This document shows positions 42,001 through 51,113 of a stretch of DNA of 63,083 bases, piece by piece (the stretch's first letter is position 1; every line of letters starts with the position of its first letter). The notes under the pieces were generated by a model. That model did no database searches and was not told where the DNA came from. It saw only the letters and a program-made list of their open reading frames with translations. Made by a program: the position numbers and the translations under genes. Source of the DNA: Rickettsiales bacterium (lineage in GTDB: Bacteria; Pseudomonadota; Alphaproteobacteria; Rickettsiales; JABSSG01); the NCBI GenBank assembly GCA_013214525.1, contig JABSSG010000002.1, forward strand, positions 1-63,083, given 5' to 3'.

Positions 42001-42678
42001 ATGAATAACAGCACTTATAAAGGTCATAGGTTAAGAGCTAAAAACAAGTTTTTAAAAACTAAGCCTGGAGTGTTACAAGATTATGAAGTCTTAGAATTAC
42101 TTTTATTTTATTCAATCCCTAGAAAAGATGTAAAAGCACTTGCAAAATCGTTACTCAAGCAATTTGGTAATCTTGGCAATCTAATCAACTGTCCCACATC
42201 AAAATTAACTAAAATGCCAGGTATAGGACAAACAACAATAACCCTTATAAAATTAATTAAAGAAATATTATTTATAACCAATAAAGAGCAAATTATAAAA
42301 AAACCTATTTTGAGTTCTTGGGAAAAGCTTATCTTATATTTAAGAACCAATATTGGCTATAGTCCTACTGAAAATATGAAAGTGCTTTATCTCAATGCTA
42401 AAAATATTTTATTAGGAGAAGAACTTTACGATCTTGGCACAGTAAATAGAATCTGCATTTACCCACGCGAAATACTAAAAGCGGCACTTTACTTTGAAGC
42501 AACTGGTATCATACTTGTGCATAACCACCCTAGTGGCATTACTCGACCCTCTAAACAAGATATTGATTTCACAATCAATATCAAAGATACCTTAAGAGTT
42601 TTAGATATTACTCTGATAGACCATGTAATAATTAGTGCAAATAGTGAATTCAGTTTTAAATCAAATTCATTATTTTAA
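42001..42678 (+). CDS. radC: RadC/JAB-domain DNA repair-type protein
   Basis: This 225-residue protein has the RadC layout. An N-terminal UPF0758 region (GHRLRAKNKFLK, DYEVLELLLFYSIPRKDVKALAKSLL) is followed by a helix-hairpin-helix (LTKMPGIGQTTITLIKLIKE) and a JAB/MPN metalloprotease-like domain with VHNHPSGITRPSKQD, where the JAMM His-x-His and Asp can be placed. Despite the name, a direct role in repair is doubtful for the family; it is often linked to mobile or competence functions. It lies directly after map. Confidence 0.92.
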   Translation: MNNSTYKGHRLRAKNKFLKTKPGVLQDYEVLELLLFYSIPRKDVKALAKSLLKQFGNLGNLINCPTSKLTKMPGIGQTTITLIKLIKEILFITNKEQIIKKPILSSWEKLILYLRTNIGYSPTENMKVLYLNAKNILLGEELYDLGTVNRICIYPREILKAALYFEATGIILVHNHPSGITRPSKQDIDFTINIKDTLRVLDITLIDHVIISANSEFSFKSNSLF

Positions 42679-42746
42679 GCAAAATTTTTTTAAAATTTAA
42701 GAACGCAACCCCTAGATTGTTTTACAGTAATGTTTTATAATCATAG

Positions 42747-42820
42747 AAATTCGAAAATATCGTTGATATTTAAGGCATTTTCATACTTAAACACTAGAGT
42801 TTTCAAGTATGATGAATATA
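42747..42820. repeat. Family A partial copy fused to the next frame
   Basis: GAAATTCGAAAATATCGTTG and TTTTCAAGTATGATGAATATA match the middle and right end of family A. The left end is absent. The frame of the downstream gene stays open through this repeat back to an ATG at 42730, but the real start is more likely after it. Confidence 0.65.
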
Positions 42821-42843
42821 AGCACTTAATTTTAGGAAAAGAT

Positions 42844-43338
42844 ATGCCAAATAGAGAAGAAGATCAAAACAACCAAATTTATTTACTACAAGATATATAC
42901 AATGCTCGCTTTTATCTAGAACATGTAGAGTATAATTATAATCTTGTTTATCAATCATTTGAAGAAAGTCTTGCAGAAACTGAACAACGGTTTCATGATA
43001 CTGTAAATGCACACTCTGTGCATAATGTTATTATTTCCTACGCACAAGATATTTACAACAGAGAATATTTAGAAATCCATCAACAATTTAGCCCTGTCAT
43101 TGCAATGGTTGAAGAAATGCTTGCCGAAGCTCAAGACTATTATAATGAAGCTCATTTAGCCTTAATGACACACGAAACTGAAACATCATATGGAGATAGA
43201 TCAGAAGAGGAAGAAGCGAACCTATTTACACAACATTTTATAGCAGAGGAAGATGATCTTGATTCACAAACACCTGATTACACAGTACATACACTTGACT
43301 CTATTTGGTCTATGATTGGAGATTATAGCGGTTTTTAA
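42844..43338 (+). CDS. Acidic helical protein of unknown function
   Basis: From ATG at 42844 (TAGGA 7 nt upstream) this is 164 residues. An upstream ATG at 42730 in frame would add 38 residues encoded by the family A repeat, which I reject. The protein is strongly acidic, without signal peptide or membrane segment. It is mostly predicted helix with regularly placed aromatic residues (YLLQDIYNARFYLEHVEYNY, YAQDIYNREYLEIHQQFSPV, MVEEMLAEAQDYYNEAHLAL), suggesting a helical bundle or coiled coil. The end is Asp/Glu-rich. No family is recognised; it could be a lineage-specific secreted protein. Confidence 0.55.
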   Translation: MPNREEDQNNQIYLLQDIYNARFYLEHVEYNYNLVYQSFEESLAETEQRFHDTVNAHSVHNVIISYAQDIYNREYLEIHQQFSPVIAMVEEMLAEAQDYYNEAHLALMTHETETSYGDRSEEEEANLFTQHFIAEEDDLDSQTPDYTVHTLDSIWSMIGDYSGF

Positions 43339-43343
43339 TTAAT

Positions 43344-44453
43344 TTAGTTTATACGTAATAATTTTTGTCCAATATATCGCTCAATATCTCGTAAGTATTG
43401 CTTTTCACTATGTAATGCTACAGAAATTGCTGTACCTTTTTTACCAGCACGTCCCGTACGCCCAATACGATGTACATAATCCTCAGAAAACTTTGGTAAA
43501 TCATAATTAATAACATGACTTACATCTGCAACATCAATACCACGAGAAGCAACATCTGTTGCCACTAAAAATTTAATCTTACCAGTGCGGAATCTTGTAA
43601 GAATTTTATTCCGTGCATTTTGTTTTAAATCTCCATGAATTTCTCCAGCATTATGCCCATATAGACAAATTTGTGTCGCCAATTTTTTAACATTACGTTT
43701 AGTAGCAGAAAAAATAATTGCCTTATCAATATTTTTATCTTTAAGAAGATTTTCTAAAACTTTCTTTTTTTGAAAACTATCACGCACCAAATGTATCTCT
43801 TGTTTAATCAGTTTTATATCGGTTTTTTTAGGAGAAATATTTATTCTTACTGGGTTCTTTAAAAGATTTTTAACTACAGACATTAACTTATTCTCTGCTG
43901 TTGCACTAAACAACAATGTTTGACGTTTATACGAAATTTCTTGTACTATATTTTTAATTGGTTTAATAAAACCCATATCTAACATCCGATCTGCTTCATC
44001 AAGTATCAACATCTCAACACCAGAAAGATCAAGCCGCTTACTTTTCGTATGATCCAACAACCTGCCTGGTGTAGCTATAATAATATCAATAGCTCGTGAT
44101 AATTCTTTAAGTTGTTTTTTATAAGGAATCCCTCCAACAATACTCACTACATTAACTTGAAGAAATTTTGCATATCTACTAATCACCTTAGCGATTTGAA
44201 TAGCTAACTCACGAGTAGGTGACAATATTAAAATACGCGATCTTCCAGTATGTTTTTTGGTAGTTAAAAACTGTAATGCTGGCAAAACATATGCTGCTGT
44301 TTTTCCTGTACCAGTTTGTGCTGAAGCCAACATATCCTTTCCATCTAATATAGCTGGAATAGCCTTAGCTTGAATCTGCGTTGGCTTATCATAGCCACAT
44401 GAATCAATAGCTTGTAAAATTTTTGGGTGTAGTTGTAAGTTTTTAAATGTCAT
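43344..44453 (-). CDS. rhlE: DEAD-box RNA helicase (RhlE type)
   Basis: This 369-residue helicase has all motifs: Q motif GYDKPTQIQAKAIPAIL, Walker A ASAQTGTGKT, PTRELA, TPGRLLD, DEAD in MLILDEADRMLDMGF, SAT in LLFSATAENK, and HRIGRTGRAG in the second RecA domain. The C-terminal extension is short (about 20 residues), so it is a minimal RhlE-like protein. It would unwind RNA in ribosome assembly or RNA decay. It is monocistronic by spacing. Confidence 0.92.
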   Translation of the reverse strand: MTFKNLQLHPKILQAIDSCGYDKPTQIQAKAIPAILDGKDMLASAQTGTGKTAAYVLPALQFLTTKKHTGRSRILILSPTRELAIQIAKVISRYAKFLQVNVVSIVGGIPYKKQLKELSRAIDIIIATPGRLLDHTKSKRLDLSGVEMLILDEADRMLDMGFIKPIKNIVQEISYKRQTLLFSATAENKLMSVVKNLLKNPVRINISPKKTDIKLIKQEIHLVRDSFQKKKVLENLLKDKNIDKAIIFSATKRNVKKLATQICLYGHNAGEIHGDLKQNARNKILTRFRTGKIKFLVATDVASRGIDVADVSHVINYDLPKFSEDYVHRIGRTGRAGKKGTAISVALHSEKQYLRDIERYIGQKLLRIN

Positions 44454-44687
44454 TTTTTCTAAACTAAATCTGAAGGATAAATATAAACAAAAACAAGGAG
44501 TAGCAAATAATATTCAGCTAAATTACTCTTTTATCGCAAACTAAATCTGAAAATAAATTATAAAAGAATAGGCTTAATCAAAGCCATCAATGTTTATTCA
44601 GAGCAACCCACCTAAAAAAATTACTTCTTTTTAAAAAAGCAAAGAATTTACTAATAGACCTACAGTTATTATATCAATATATGTTAA

Positions 44688-46913
44688 TTAATCAATATAT
44701 GAATTCTTTAAAACTGATTCAAAACTTTTTGGGTTAATACTAAAACTATCTAATAAAAATTGCTTGAGTTTTGAGTACCTAATTGATTCTTTCATGTTTT
44801 GTATTGCAATAGATATTGCTTTTTTTTGCCCTACTAAAAACACTAATTGTTTCCCTCTAGTGATTGCAGTATATAATAATTTTTTTTGTAACATAGGAAA
44901 ATGCTGCGTAGTCATAGGAATCACAACAACTGGGTATTCAGCACCTTGTGATTTATGAACAGTAATAGCATATGCTATTTGTAGCTCATCAAGCTCATCA
45001 AAAGAATAAGTGATTAATCTTTTATCAAATATAGCTACTATTTCTTGATTTATTTGATCTATCGAAGTTATAAAACCTATATCTCCATTATATACTTCCT
45101 TCTCATAATTATTGACTATCTGCATCACCTTATCATTCACAGAAAACATTTGCCCAAATTTTAATATACCTTGAGAAGACAGCGGATTTAAAGCTTTTTG
45201 TAATTCAATATTTAAAGATCTCGTGCCACAACTACCTCTTTGCATAGAACATAATATTTGTATATCTGTGATAGGATTCAGTTTAAAATGATTCGGTATA
45301 GTCTTACTTACCAGCTTTAATATATTCTCTATAATTAATTCAGGAGAATCTGCTTCTATAAAGTAAAAATCATCCCCTGCATTATTTTCTAGTTTAGGGA
45401 ATAATCCTTCATTTACTAAATATGCATTACTAATTATGCTACTATTACTACTTTGTCTAAATATTTTAGAAAGCTTTATTGTAGGTATTGTATGAGAATC
45501 AATCAAATCCTTCAAAACTTGTCCTGCTCCCACAGATGGCAATTGGTCTATATCCCCTACAAGAATTAATCCTGACTTTTCCGGAATAGCGTTAAGTAAA
45601 TTATACATAAGTTGCACATCAATCATAGAACTCTCGTCTACAACAAGACAGTCACAATCTAAAAGATTATTATGGTTATAAGTAAATTGATATGTGCTAG
45701 GATCATATTTAAGAAGTCTATGTATAGTATAAGCATCCAATTTAGTACTTTCACTTAATCTTTTTGCGGCCCTACCTGTAGGTGCACAAAGTTTTATTCT
45801 AAACTTCTTTGCTCTCAATATCTTTAGTATTGCATCTAAAATAGTAGTTTTACCTGTTCCTGGCCCGCCAGTAATAATCGTCACTTTTGAAACAATAACA
45901 GATCTTATGGCTTCCTTTTGAGAATCATCCATGCTGATAGATAACTTATCTTCTACCCATAAGAGAGCTTTTTTTGAATCTATCTCATACCACAAAGGTT
46001 GGTTAATAGATAATTCTCTAAGTTTATGTGCAATATTTTTTTCATAAGCATAAAATGCTGCAAGAAATATAGTCTCATATGTTGATATATAATCTTTAAT
46101 TATATTTCCAGATTCTATTTCTTCATTTAAAGCTAAAACTAGAGTATCTTTAGAAATAGATAAAAGCTTCTCGCAGTTTTTTATTAGCACATCTGTTGGC
46201 AATCCACAATGTCCACTATTTAAAGCCTCCGTTAAAATATAGCTAACACCAGCTTTAGCTCTTATCAAAGAATTATCCTCTACTCCTAAATTTTTGGCAA
46301 TTTTATCCGCAGAAACAAAACCAATTCCTCTAATATCTTTAACTAATCTATATGGATTCTCCGAAACTATTTTTATAGATTCTTCGCCATATAATTTATA
46401 AATTTTTGTTGCTCTTGAGATGCTAACCCCATGAGATTGCAAGAATACCATTATTTCTCTTACAACTTTTTGTTCTGACCAATTTGTACATATGCTTGCC
46501 GCTCTAACCTTTCCTATACCTTCTACTATACTCAATCTATCAGGTAAATTTTCTATAACATCAAATACTTTTTCTCCAAAAGCAGCTACAAGTTTTTTTG
46601 CAAAGTGAGAACCAATTCCTTTTATTAATCCAGAACCTAAATATTTCTGTATCCCCTCTAAAGAATTAGGAGGTATAAATCTAATAAAATTAGCCTTAAA
46701 TTCTAAACCATAATTTAAATTATTAAACCAATGACCTTGAATTTTTATTTCTTCACCTACAAAAAGAGAAGGAGCAATGCCAGTAACTGTTATAAGATCC
46801 TTTTGCTCTTTACTTTTAATCTTAAGTACACAAAAACCATTTTCTTCATTATGATAAGTAATACGCTCTACAGTACCACTTAAATACTCAAATTGTTGTT
46901 GCTTTTTATTCAT
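44688..46913 (-). CDS. recD2: RecD2-type DNA helicase
   Basis: This 741-residue SF1B 5'-3' helicase (RecD2/YrrC) is taken from ATG at 46913, which has GGAGAGG just upstream. A longer frame only reaches a TTG at 46928. An N-terminal OB-like domain (residues about 5-80) and helix-hairpin-helix repeats (GIGSHFAKKLVAAFG, VEGIGKVRAASICTNW, DIRGIGFVSADKIAKNLG) precede the helicase core with ITGGPGTGKTT, LCAPTGRAAKRLSE, VVDESSMID, LVGDIDQLPSVGAG and AITVHKSQGAEY. The lack of RecBC partners is normal for RecD2. The family call is firm. Confidence 0.93.
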   Translation of the reverse strand: MNKKQQQFEYLSGTVERITYHNEENGFCVLKIKSKEQKDLITVTGIAPSLFVGEEIKIQGHWFNNLNYGLEFKANFIRFIPPNSLEGIQKYLGSGLIKGIGSHFAKKLVAAFGEKVFDVIENLPDRLSIVEGIGKVRAASICTNWSEQKVVREIMVFLQSHGVSISRATKIYKLYGEESIKIVSENPYRLVKDIRGIGFVSADKIAKNLGVEDNSLIRAKAGVSYILTEALNSGHCGLPTDVLIKNCEKLLSISKDTLVLALNEEIESGNIIKDYISTYETIFLAAFYAYEKNIAHKLRELSINQPLWYEIDSKKALLWVEDKLSISMDDSQKEAIRSVIVSKVTIITGGPGTGKTTILDAILKILRAKKFRIKLCAPTGRAAKRLSESTKLDAYTIHRLLKYDPSTYQFTYNHNNLLDCDCLVVDESSMIDVQLMYNLLNAIPEKSGLILVGDIDQLPSVGAGQVLKDLIDSHTIPTIKLSKIFRQSSNSSIISNAYLVNEGLFPKLENNAGDDFYFIEADSPELIIENILKLVSKTIPNHFKLNPITDIQILCSMQRGSCGTRSLNIELQKALNPLSSQGILKFGQMFSVNDKVMQIVNNYEKEVYNGDIGFITSIDQINQEIVAIFDKRLITYSFDELDELQIAYAITVHKSQGAEYPVVVIPMTTQHFPMLQKKLLYTAITRGKQLVFLVGQKKAISIAIQNMKESIRYSKLKQFLLDSFSINPKSFESVLKNSYID

Positions 46914-46976
46914 TTCCTCTCCATTCAAAACAAAAAGATAACTGTTTTACAGATCCTCATTTTCATGAGAGCAGGT

Positions 46977-47010
46977 TTAAAAATAGGAATCTTCAAGTAC
47001 GATTAGTATA
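46977..47010. repeat. Family A half copy
   Basis: TTTAAAAATAGGAATCTTCA followed by AGTACGATTAGTATA is a well-preserved right end of family A, between recD2 and bamE. The left part is missing. Confidence 0.65.
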
Positions 47011-47019
47011 GATGTGTCC

Positions 47020-47469
47020 CTAATTATTTCTTTTAGGATCTTTGTTGTACCTACCTAAATTACGGACAAAATCCTTTAATGCACTAGGGTCGCTACCTTC
47101 AACTTTAGTTTTTTGCTTATTAAATTTAAAAGACGGTACTTGATCTGCGTTATATTTCTTTACTTGCATTAAAAGATTATTTTTGAATTTTAGCTCAATT
47201 ACTATTTGTTCCGTTATTTTAGGTTTAAGTACTGAAACACCCTTCTTTTTTAAACTTATATAATACCAAATATCATCATTAAAAGCAGATATGCTTGATG
47301 GAGTTCCTAAAATTTCTAAAACATCCTCCTTAGTAGATTTTTTAGTCCTAAGCTTAACTAATACTTCATTAGTTAATTCTTTACCATGATGTTCTTGACG
47401 CATCATGCATGAACAACATAACATTAATATAAAACTAAAAAGGATTACCGGTTTAAAAAATAACTTCAC
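47020..47469 (-). CDS. bamE: Outer membrane assembly lipoprotein BamE
   Basis: This 149-residue SmpA/OmlA-family protein has a signal peptide with a lipobox-like end (SFILMLCCSC, Cys about residue 18-20), so it is probably lipidated and anchored to the outer membrane. The BamE core is recognisable: LTNEVLVKLRTKKSTKEDVLEILGTPSSIS, then DDIWYYISLKKK and the strand EQIVIELKFKNNLLMQVKKY. The start is GTG at 47469. It is divergent from rpmF-plsX-fabH, an arrangement common in Alphaproteobacteria. Confidence 0.85.
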   Translation of the reverse strand: MKLFFKPVILFSFILMLCCSCMMRQEHHGKELTNEVLVKLRTKKSTKEDVLEILGTPSSISAFNDDIWYYISLKKKGVSVLKPKITEQIVIELKFKNNLLMQVKKYNADQVPSFKFNKQKTKVEGSDPSALKDFVRNLGRYNKDPKRNN

Positions 47470-47580
47470 TTTTATGTAGATTTTTCTAAAAAATTGTTTT
47501 AATTATATAGCTTAACCTAATTATTCAAATTAAATATAGTTTACAAGAATTATAAATCAACAAAAATTAAAATATAATTT

Positions 47581-47790
47581 ATGGCAGTACCTAAAAGAAA
47601 AACAACCCCTTCACGACGTAATATGAGGAGATCACACCATGCTCTTGATAGTGTTAACTTAGTTACAGATTCAAAAACTGGTGAATTAAAACTACCTCAT
47701 CATATATCACTAAAAGATGGCTATTATAAGAATAAACAAGTGCTTGTTCCAAAACATATAAGAAAATCCGACAAAAAGAAAACTGCTTAA
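47581..47790 (+). CDS. rpmF: 50S ribosomal protein bL32
   Basis: This 69-residue basic ribosomal protein opens with [20 protein letters not shown], diagnostic of bL32, and continues with [20 protein letters not shown]. The four zinc-binding Cys of some bL32 forms are absent, so it is the Cys-free type. It is the first gene of rpmF-plsX-fabH-ihfA-merR. The DUF177 (YceD-like) gene that often precedes it is not adjacent. Confidence 0.95.
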   Translation: MAVPKRKTTPSRRNMRRSHHALDSVNLVTDSKTGELKLPHHISLKDGYYKNKQVLVPKHIRKSDKKKTA

Positions 47791-47816
47791 AAAAGCAAAC
47801 CCAAAAAATAAAAAAC

Positions 47817-48896
47817 ATGATATTAAACAATGACTCCCCGAGTTGTCATGACGGAGAAGAAAAAGTTATAATTGCTTTAGATGCAATGGGAGGGGATAAT
47901 GCACCTGACGCAGTTATCAAAGGGGCAAGTTTAATAGCTAAAGATAAAAAAAGCTTTCCAAATATATTTTTAAGAATTTACGGCAACCAAAAGGATATAA
48001 AGCATCTAATAGAAAGTAATCCAGACCTATCAAACATTTCAGAATTAATTCACTGCACTCAAGCCATTCCAGCCGATGAGACTATATCTGCAGCTATAAG
48101 AAACTATAAAGACTCAAGCATGTCTCTTGCAATCCATAATGTCAAGGAGAAGCAAGCACAAGCTGTAGTATCCGCTGGTAATACAGCAGCTTTAATGGCT
48201 ATATCAACACTTACCTTAAAAACTTTACCACATATTCACAGGCCAGCTATTGTAGCAGTCCTTCCTTCTGCAACAGGCAAAATTACAATGTTAGATGTTG
48301 GTGCAAATACTATATGTAATGCTAACAATTTATATCAATTTGCAGTAATGGGGCATGCCTTTGCAAAAATACTATTAAATATATCATACCCAAGAATAGG
48401 ACTATTAAATATTGGATCAGAAGAATCAAAAGGTATTGATTCAATAAAGCTAGCTAAAAATATGATAGAACAATCCTTACTAGCTAAAAATTTTCATGGT
48501 TACGTAGAAGGAAATGATATAGCCTTAGGCACTGTAGATGTAGCAGTCGCAGATGGTTTTACTGGCAATGCCCTATTAAAATCAATAGGAGGCTATGGAA
48601 AACTATATAAGTCCCTCATTAAACAAGCTATTACTCAAAATCTATTTAGCAAATTAAAATATAAATTACTATTTGAAAATGAATTTACCAAAATGTCTAG
48701 TGCATTAGATAATAGATATTACAACGGAGCAATGCTAATTGGGTTGAATGGCATAGTAGTGAAAAGTCATGGCTCTATGGATGACATTGGTATAGCAAAT
48801 GCAATTAAGACAGCTTATAAACTGGCAAGGTTTAATATAAACAAAGAAATACTAGAAGAATTAAAAGAAATACAGCCAGAACTTGAGAATGCATAA
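47817..48896 (+). CDS. plsX: Phosphate acyltransferase PlsX
   Basis: This 359-residue enzyme makes acyl-phosphate from acyl-ACP for phospholipid synthesis at the inner membrane. Family motifs are IALDAMGGDNAPDAVI near the N-terminus, VSAGNTAALMAIS, LDVGANTICNANNLYQFA, NIGSEESKG, VAVADGFTGNALLKS and the C-terminal GLNGIVVKSHGSMDD. It lies 26 nt after rpmF, and its last codons overlap the start of fabH. Confidence 0.95.
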   Translation: MILNNDSPSCHDGEEKVIIALDAMGGDNAPDAVIKGASLIAKDKKSFPNIFLRIYGNQKDIKHLIESNPDLSNISELIHCTQAIPADETISAAIRNYKDSSMSLAIHNVKEKQAQAVVSAGNTAALMAISTLTLKTLPHIHRPAIVAVLPSATGKITMLDVGANTICNANNLYQFAVMGHAFAKILLNISYPRIGLLNIGSEESKGIDSIKLAKNMIEQSLLAKNFHGYVEGNDIALGTVDVAVADGFTGNALLKSIGGYGKLYKSLIKQAITQNLFSKLKYKLLFENEFTKMSSALDNRYYNGAMLIGLNGIVVKSHGSMDDIGIANAIKTAYKLARFNINKEILEELKEIQPELENA

Positions 48897-49860
48897 ACAA
48901 ACACTACCTACTTCTTCAACTATTATTGCTACTGGTTCTTATTTACCTAAAAAAGTTGTTACTAACGATGATTTTACAAAAACATTAGATACATCTGATG
49001 AGTGGATCTTTTCCAGAACAGGAATCAAATCTAGGCATATCGCATCAGATACTGAAACAACTTCTGTAATGGCTACGAACGCCGCAAAGAAAGCGATTAA
49101 AAACAGCAAAGAAATAAACGCTGATTCTATTGATGGAATAATAGTTGCAACAACAACCCCTGACTTAACCTTCCCCTCTGTTGCAGCAAAAGTACAAGCA
49201 TTATTAAATATCAAAAAAGCTTTTGCATTTGATGTACAAGCCGTTTGTTCAGGATTTTTATATGCTTTACATGTGGCAGATAGTTTATTAAAAACTAGTA
49301 CCGCAGAAAACATTTTAGTAATAGGTGCTGACAAGATGTCTAAAATTCTAAATTGGTCAGATAGATCTACCTGTGTGCTTTTTGGTGATGGTGCTGGAGC
49401 TGTAATAATATCTAAACAAAATAACCAAAAAGGAATTGTAGATTTTCATATAGAAACTGATGGAAATTTAGAAAAAATTTTATATACAGATGGTGGAGTT
49501 GTCTCTACTCAAAGCTCTGGTCATGTAGTAATGAAAGGTAGAGAAGTATTCAAACATGCTGTAGAAAAGATGATCGCAACATCTAAAACACTACTAAAAC
49601 GAAATAACCTCACAACATCAGATATAAAATGGGTTATCCCTCATCAAGCTAATCATAGGATAATGCTAAGTATAATAGACAAACTACATATCCCTGAAGA
49701 AAAGCTAATTTCAACTGTAAAAACACATGCAAATACTTCTGCTGCATCAATACCTATTGCATTAGATTGTTGTAGCAAACAATTAAAAAAAGGAGATTTA
49801 ATTTTATTTATTGCCGCTGGTGCTGGCTTTACTTGGGGAAGCACATTAATATATTGGTAA
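48889..49860 (+). CDS. fabH: 3-oxoacyl-ACP synthase III
   Basis: This condensing enzyme (about 323 residues from ATG 48889) starts fatty acid elongation with acetyl-CoA and malonyl-ACP. The catalytic Cys is in DVQAVCSGFLYAL, the His in VIPHQANHRI and the Asn in KTHANTSAAS. A TTG at 48883 extends the frame by two residues, but the ATG overlapping the plsX stop is preferred. The gene is followed by a family B repeat rather than by ihfA directly, so the operon has been interrupted. Confidence 0.95.
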   Translation: MHKQTLPTSSTIIATGSYLPKKVVTNDDFTKTLDTSDEWIFSRTGIKSRHIASDTETTSVMATNAAKKAIKNSKEINADSIDGIIVATTTPDLTFPSVAAKVQALLNIKKAFAFDVQAVCSGFLYALHVADSLLKTSTAENILVIGADKMSKILNWSDRSTCVLFGDGAGAVIISKQNNQKGIVDFHIETDGNLEKILYTDGGVVSTQSSGHVVMKGREVFKHAVEKMIATSKTLLKRNNLTTSDIKWVIPHQANHRIMLSIIDKLHIPEEKLISTVKTHANTSAASIPIALDCCSKQLKKGDLILFIAAGAGFTWGSTLIYW

Positions 49861-49868
49861 CCCTAATA

Positions 49869-50030
49869 AAACCCCAGTTATGGATTAAAAAAACATTATA
49901 TTTTTATCTATTTTTGCTATAAACCAGCAACTTTTATTTGAAATAACATCGCTATTACTGCATAAAAGTTGCTAATTTCTGCTGAAAATATTTTAAAAAT
50001 CTAAAATCTTTCTAATCCATAACTGGAGTT
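49869..50030. repeat. Family B palindromic repeat, full copy (B2)
   Basis: AAACCCCAGTTATGGATTA at the left and TAATCCATAACTGGAGTT at the right bound 162 bp. It is inverted relative to B1, with which it shares ACATTATA...TCTATTTTTGCTA and the GCAACTTTTATTTGAAATA region. It lies between fabH and ihfA and must be transcribed through, or supply a terminator or processing site, if the operon is still one unit. Confidence 0.87.
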
Positions 50031-50051
50031 AATAATGAATTAGGAAGTAAG

Positions 50052-50393
50052 ATGCAAGAAGAAAACAATAATAAAATTACAAAAGAATATCTTGCTAAAA
50101 AGATATTTCAACAAATTGGCATACCCAAAAGACATGCCTATAAAATTGTACAAATGTTTTTTGAAACAATCTTACAAGGTTTAAAAGAAGATGAAATTGT
50201 AAAAATTACACAGTTTGGTACTTTTAAATTATTAAATAAAAATCCTAGACTAGGTCGCAATTTAAATACTATGGAACCTGTTATAATAAAACCGAGAAAA
50301 ATAATTTCATTTAAGGCTCACCCTAAATTAAAAAATTTCTTAAATGCTAAACAACACAAAAACAGTAAAAACAAAATCTCACACAGCTTATAA
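50052..50393 (+). CDS. ihfA: Integration host factor alpha-type DNA-binding protein
   Basis: This 113-residue HU/IHF family protein bends DNA. The DNA-binding arm is GRNLNTMEPVIIKPRKIISF, where the conserved NP-x-T/N-x-E proline region is altered to NTMEP. FGTFKLLNKNPRLGR and the C-terminal FKAHPKLKNFLN fit IhfA. The position after fabH and before a MerR gene matches alphaproteobacterial ihfA. The ATG has AGGAAG upstream. Its 3' end overlaps the MerR gene by 50 nt. Confidence 0.87.
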   Translation: MQEENNNKITKEYLAKKIFQQIGIPKRHAYKIVQMFFETILQGLKEDEIVKITQFGTFKLLNKNPRLGRNLNTMEPVIIKPRKIISFKAHPKLKNFLNAKQHKNSKNKISHSL

Positions 50394-50706
50394 AACTATA
50401 AGTGAAGTTGCAAATATTCTTAATATTACTACTTCAACGATCAGATTTTGGGAAAAGGAATTTAAACAAATTAAACCATATATAATAAATAAACGAAGAT
50501 ATTATTCACAAATAAATATAAATTTAATAGCTGAAATAAAAGACCTTCTTTATGAAAAAAATTATACATTACTTGGAGCGAAAAAATACTTCAAAAATAA
50601 GAAATCCTGTACTGAAAACACTGAAGTAATTCAACTAAAAAGTAAAATAAAAAAAATTATTGATCTAGTTTCTTCAGCAAAAAAAGAACTTGAAAAAAAG
50701 TTCTAA
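50344..50706 (+). CDS. MerR-family transcriptional regulator
   Basis: This 120-residue regulator has the N-terminal winged helix of MerR: YKTISEVANILNITTSTIRFWEKEFKQIKPYIINKRRYYSQININLIAEIKDLL, then a short helix (NYTLLGAKKYFKNKK) and a coiled-coil end (LKSKIKKIIDLVSSAKKELE). The FWEKEF and LIxxIKxLLyexgyTixGAkk patterns are typical of the alphaproteobacterial MerR next to ihfA. The start at 50344 gives a 50-nt overlap with ihfA; no internal Met is available before the helix-turn-helix. No effector-binding domain is present. Confidence 0.87.
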   Translation: MLNNTKTVKTKSHTAYKTISEVANILNITTSTIRFWEKEFKQIKPYIINKRRYYSQININLIAEIKDLLYEKNYTLLGAKKYFKNKKSCTENTEVIQLKSKIKKIIDLVSSAKKELEKKF

Positions 50707-50783
50707 TTTTAAATTTACTATTGCAACTTAAACAACTTCTAGTTATACTGCTATTTTTTAATAATATACAAATAATATATGAA

Positions 50784-50946
50784 TATACTGATCATACTTG
50801 AAGAGTCCGATATTTTAAGACAAAAAATAGAGTCAATATCGAGTCCAAAAATCCGAGAATACTGGACGTATTTGAGAGATTTCTGGACAAAGATAGTGGC
50901 TTTATTTTCACACTTAAAAATAGGAATGTTCAAGTATGATCAGTAT
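50784..50946. repeat. Family A palindromic repeat, full copy (A6)
   Basis: TATACTGATCATACTTGAAG and TTCAAGTATGATCAGTAT bound about 163 bp. The inside (AATCCGAGAATACTGG, TTATTTTCACACTTAAAAAT) resembles copy A4 more than A1. The gap 50707-51113 contains this element and the promoter of the following gene; I see nothing else in it. Confidence 0.8.
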
Positions 50947-51113
50947 GTATATTCAATTAAATTACCATTACTAATCTTATTTAAGATACTTATTGTTATC
51001 TCCTTAAAAAGCTCCATCAAGCTTTTATTCCTCACTCCCAAAGTGATACATCTATAAATTTGTTGCTACAAATTTTAATAAAAACTTCTAACTAAATAAT
51101 TACGAGGGAAACT

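Noticed and set aside
50779..51057. Plus-strand 92-codon frame across repeat A6
   Set aside because: It is encoded almost wholly by the family A repeat and the following gap, without protein-like character.
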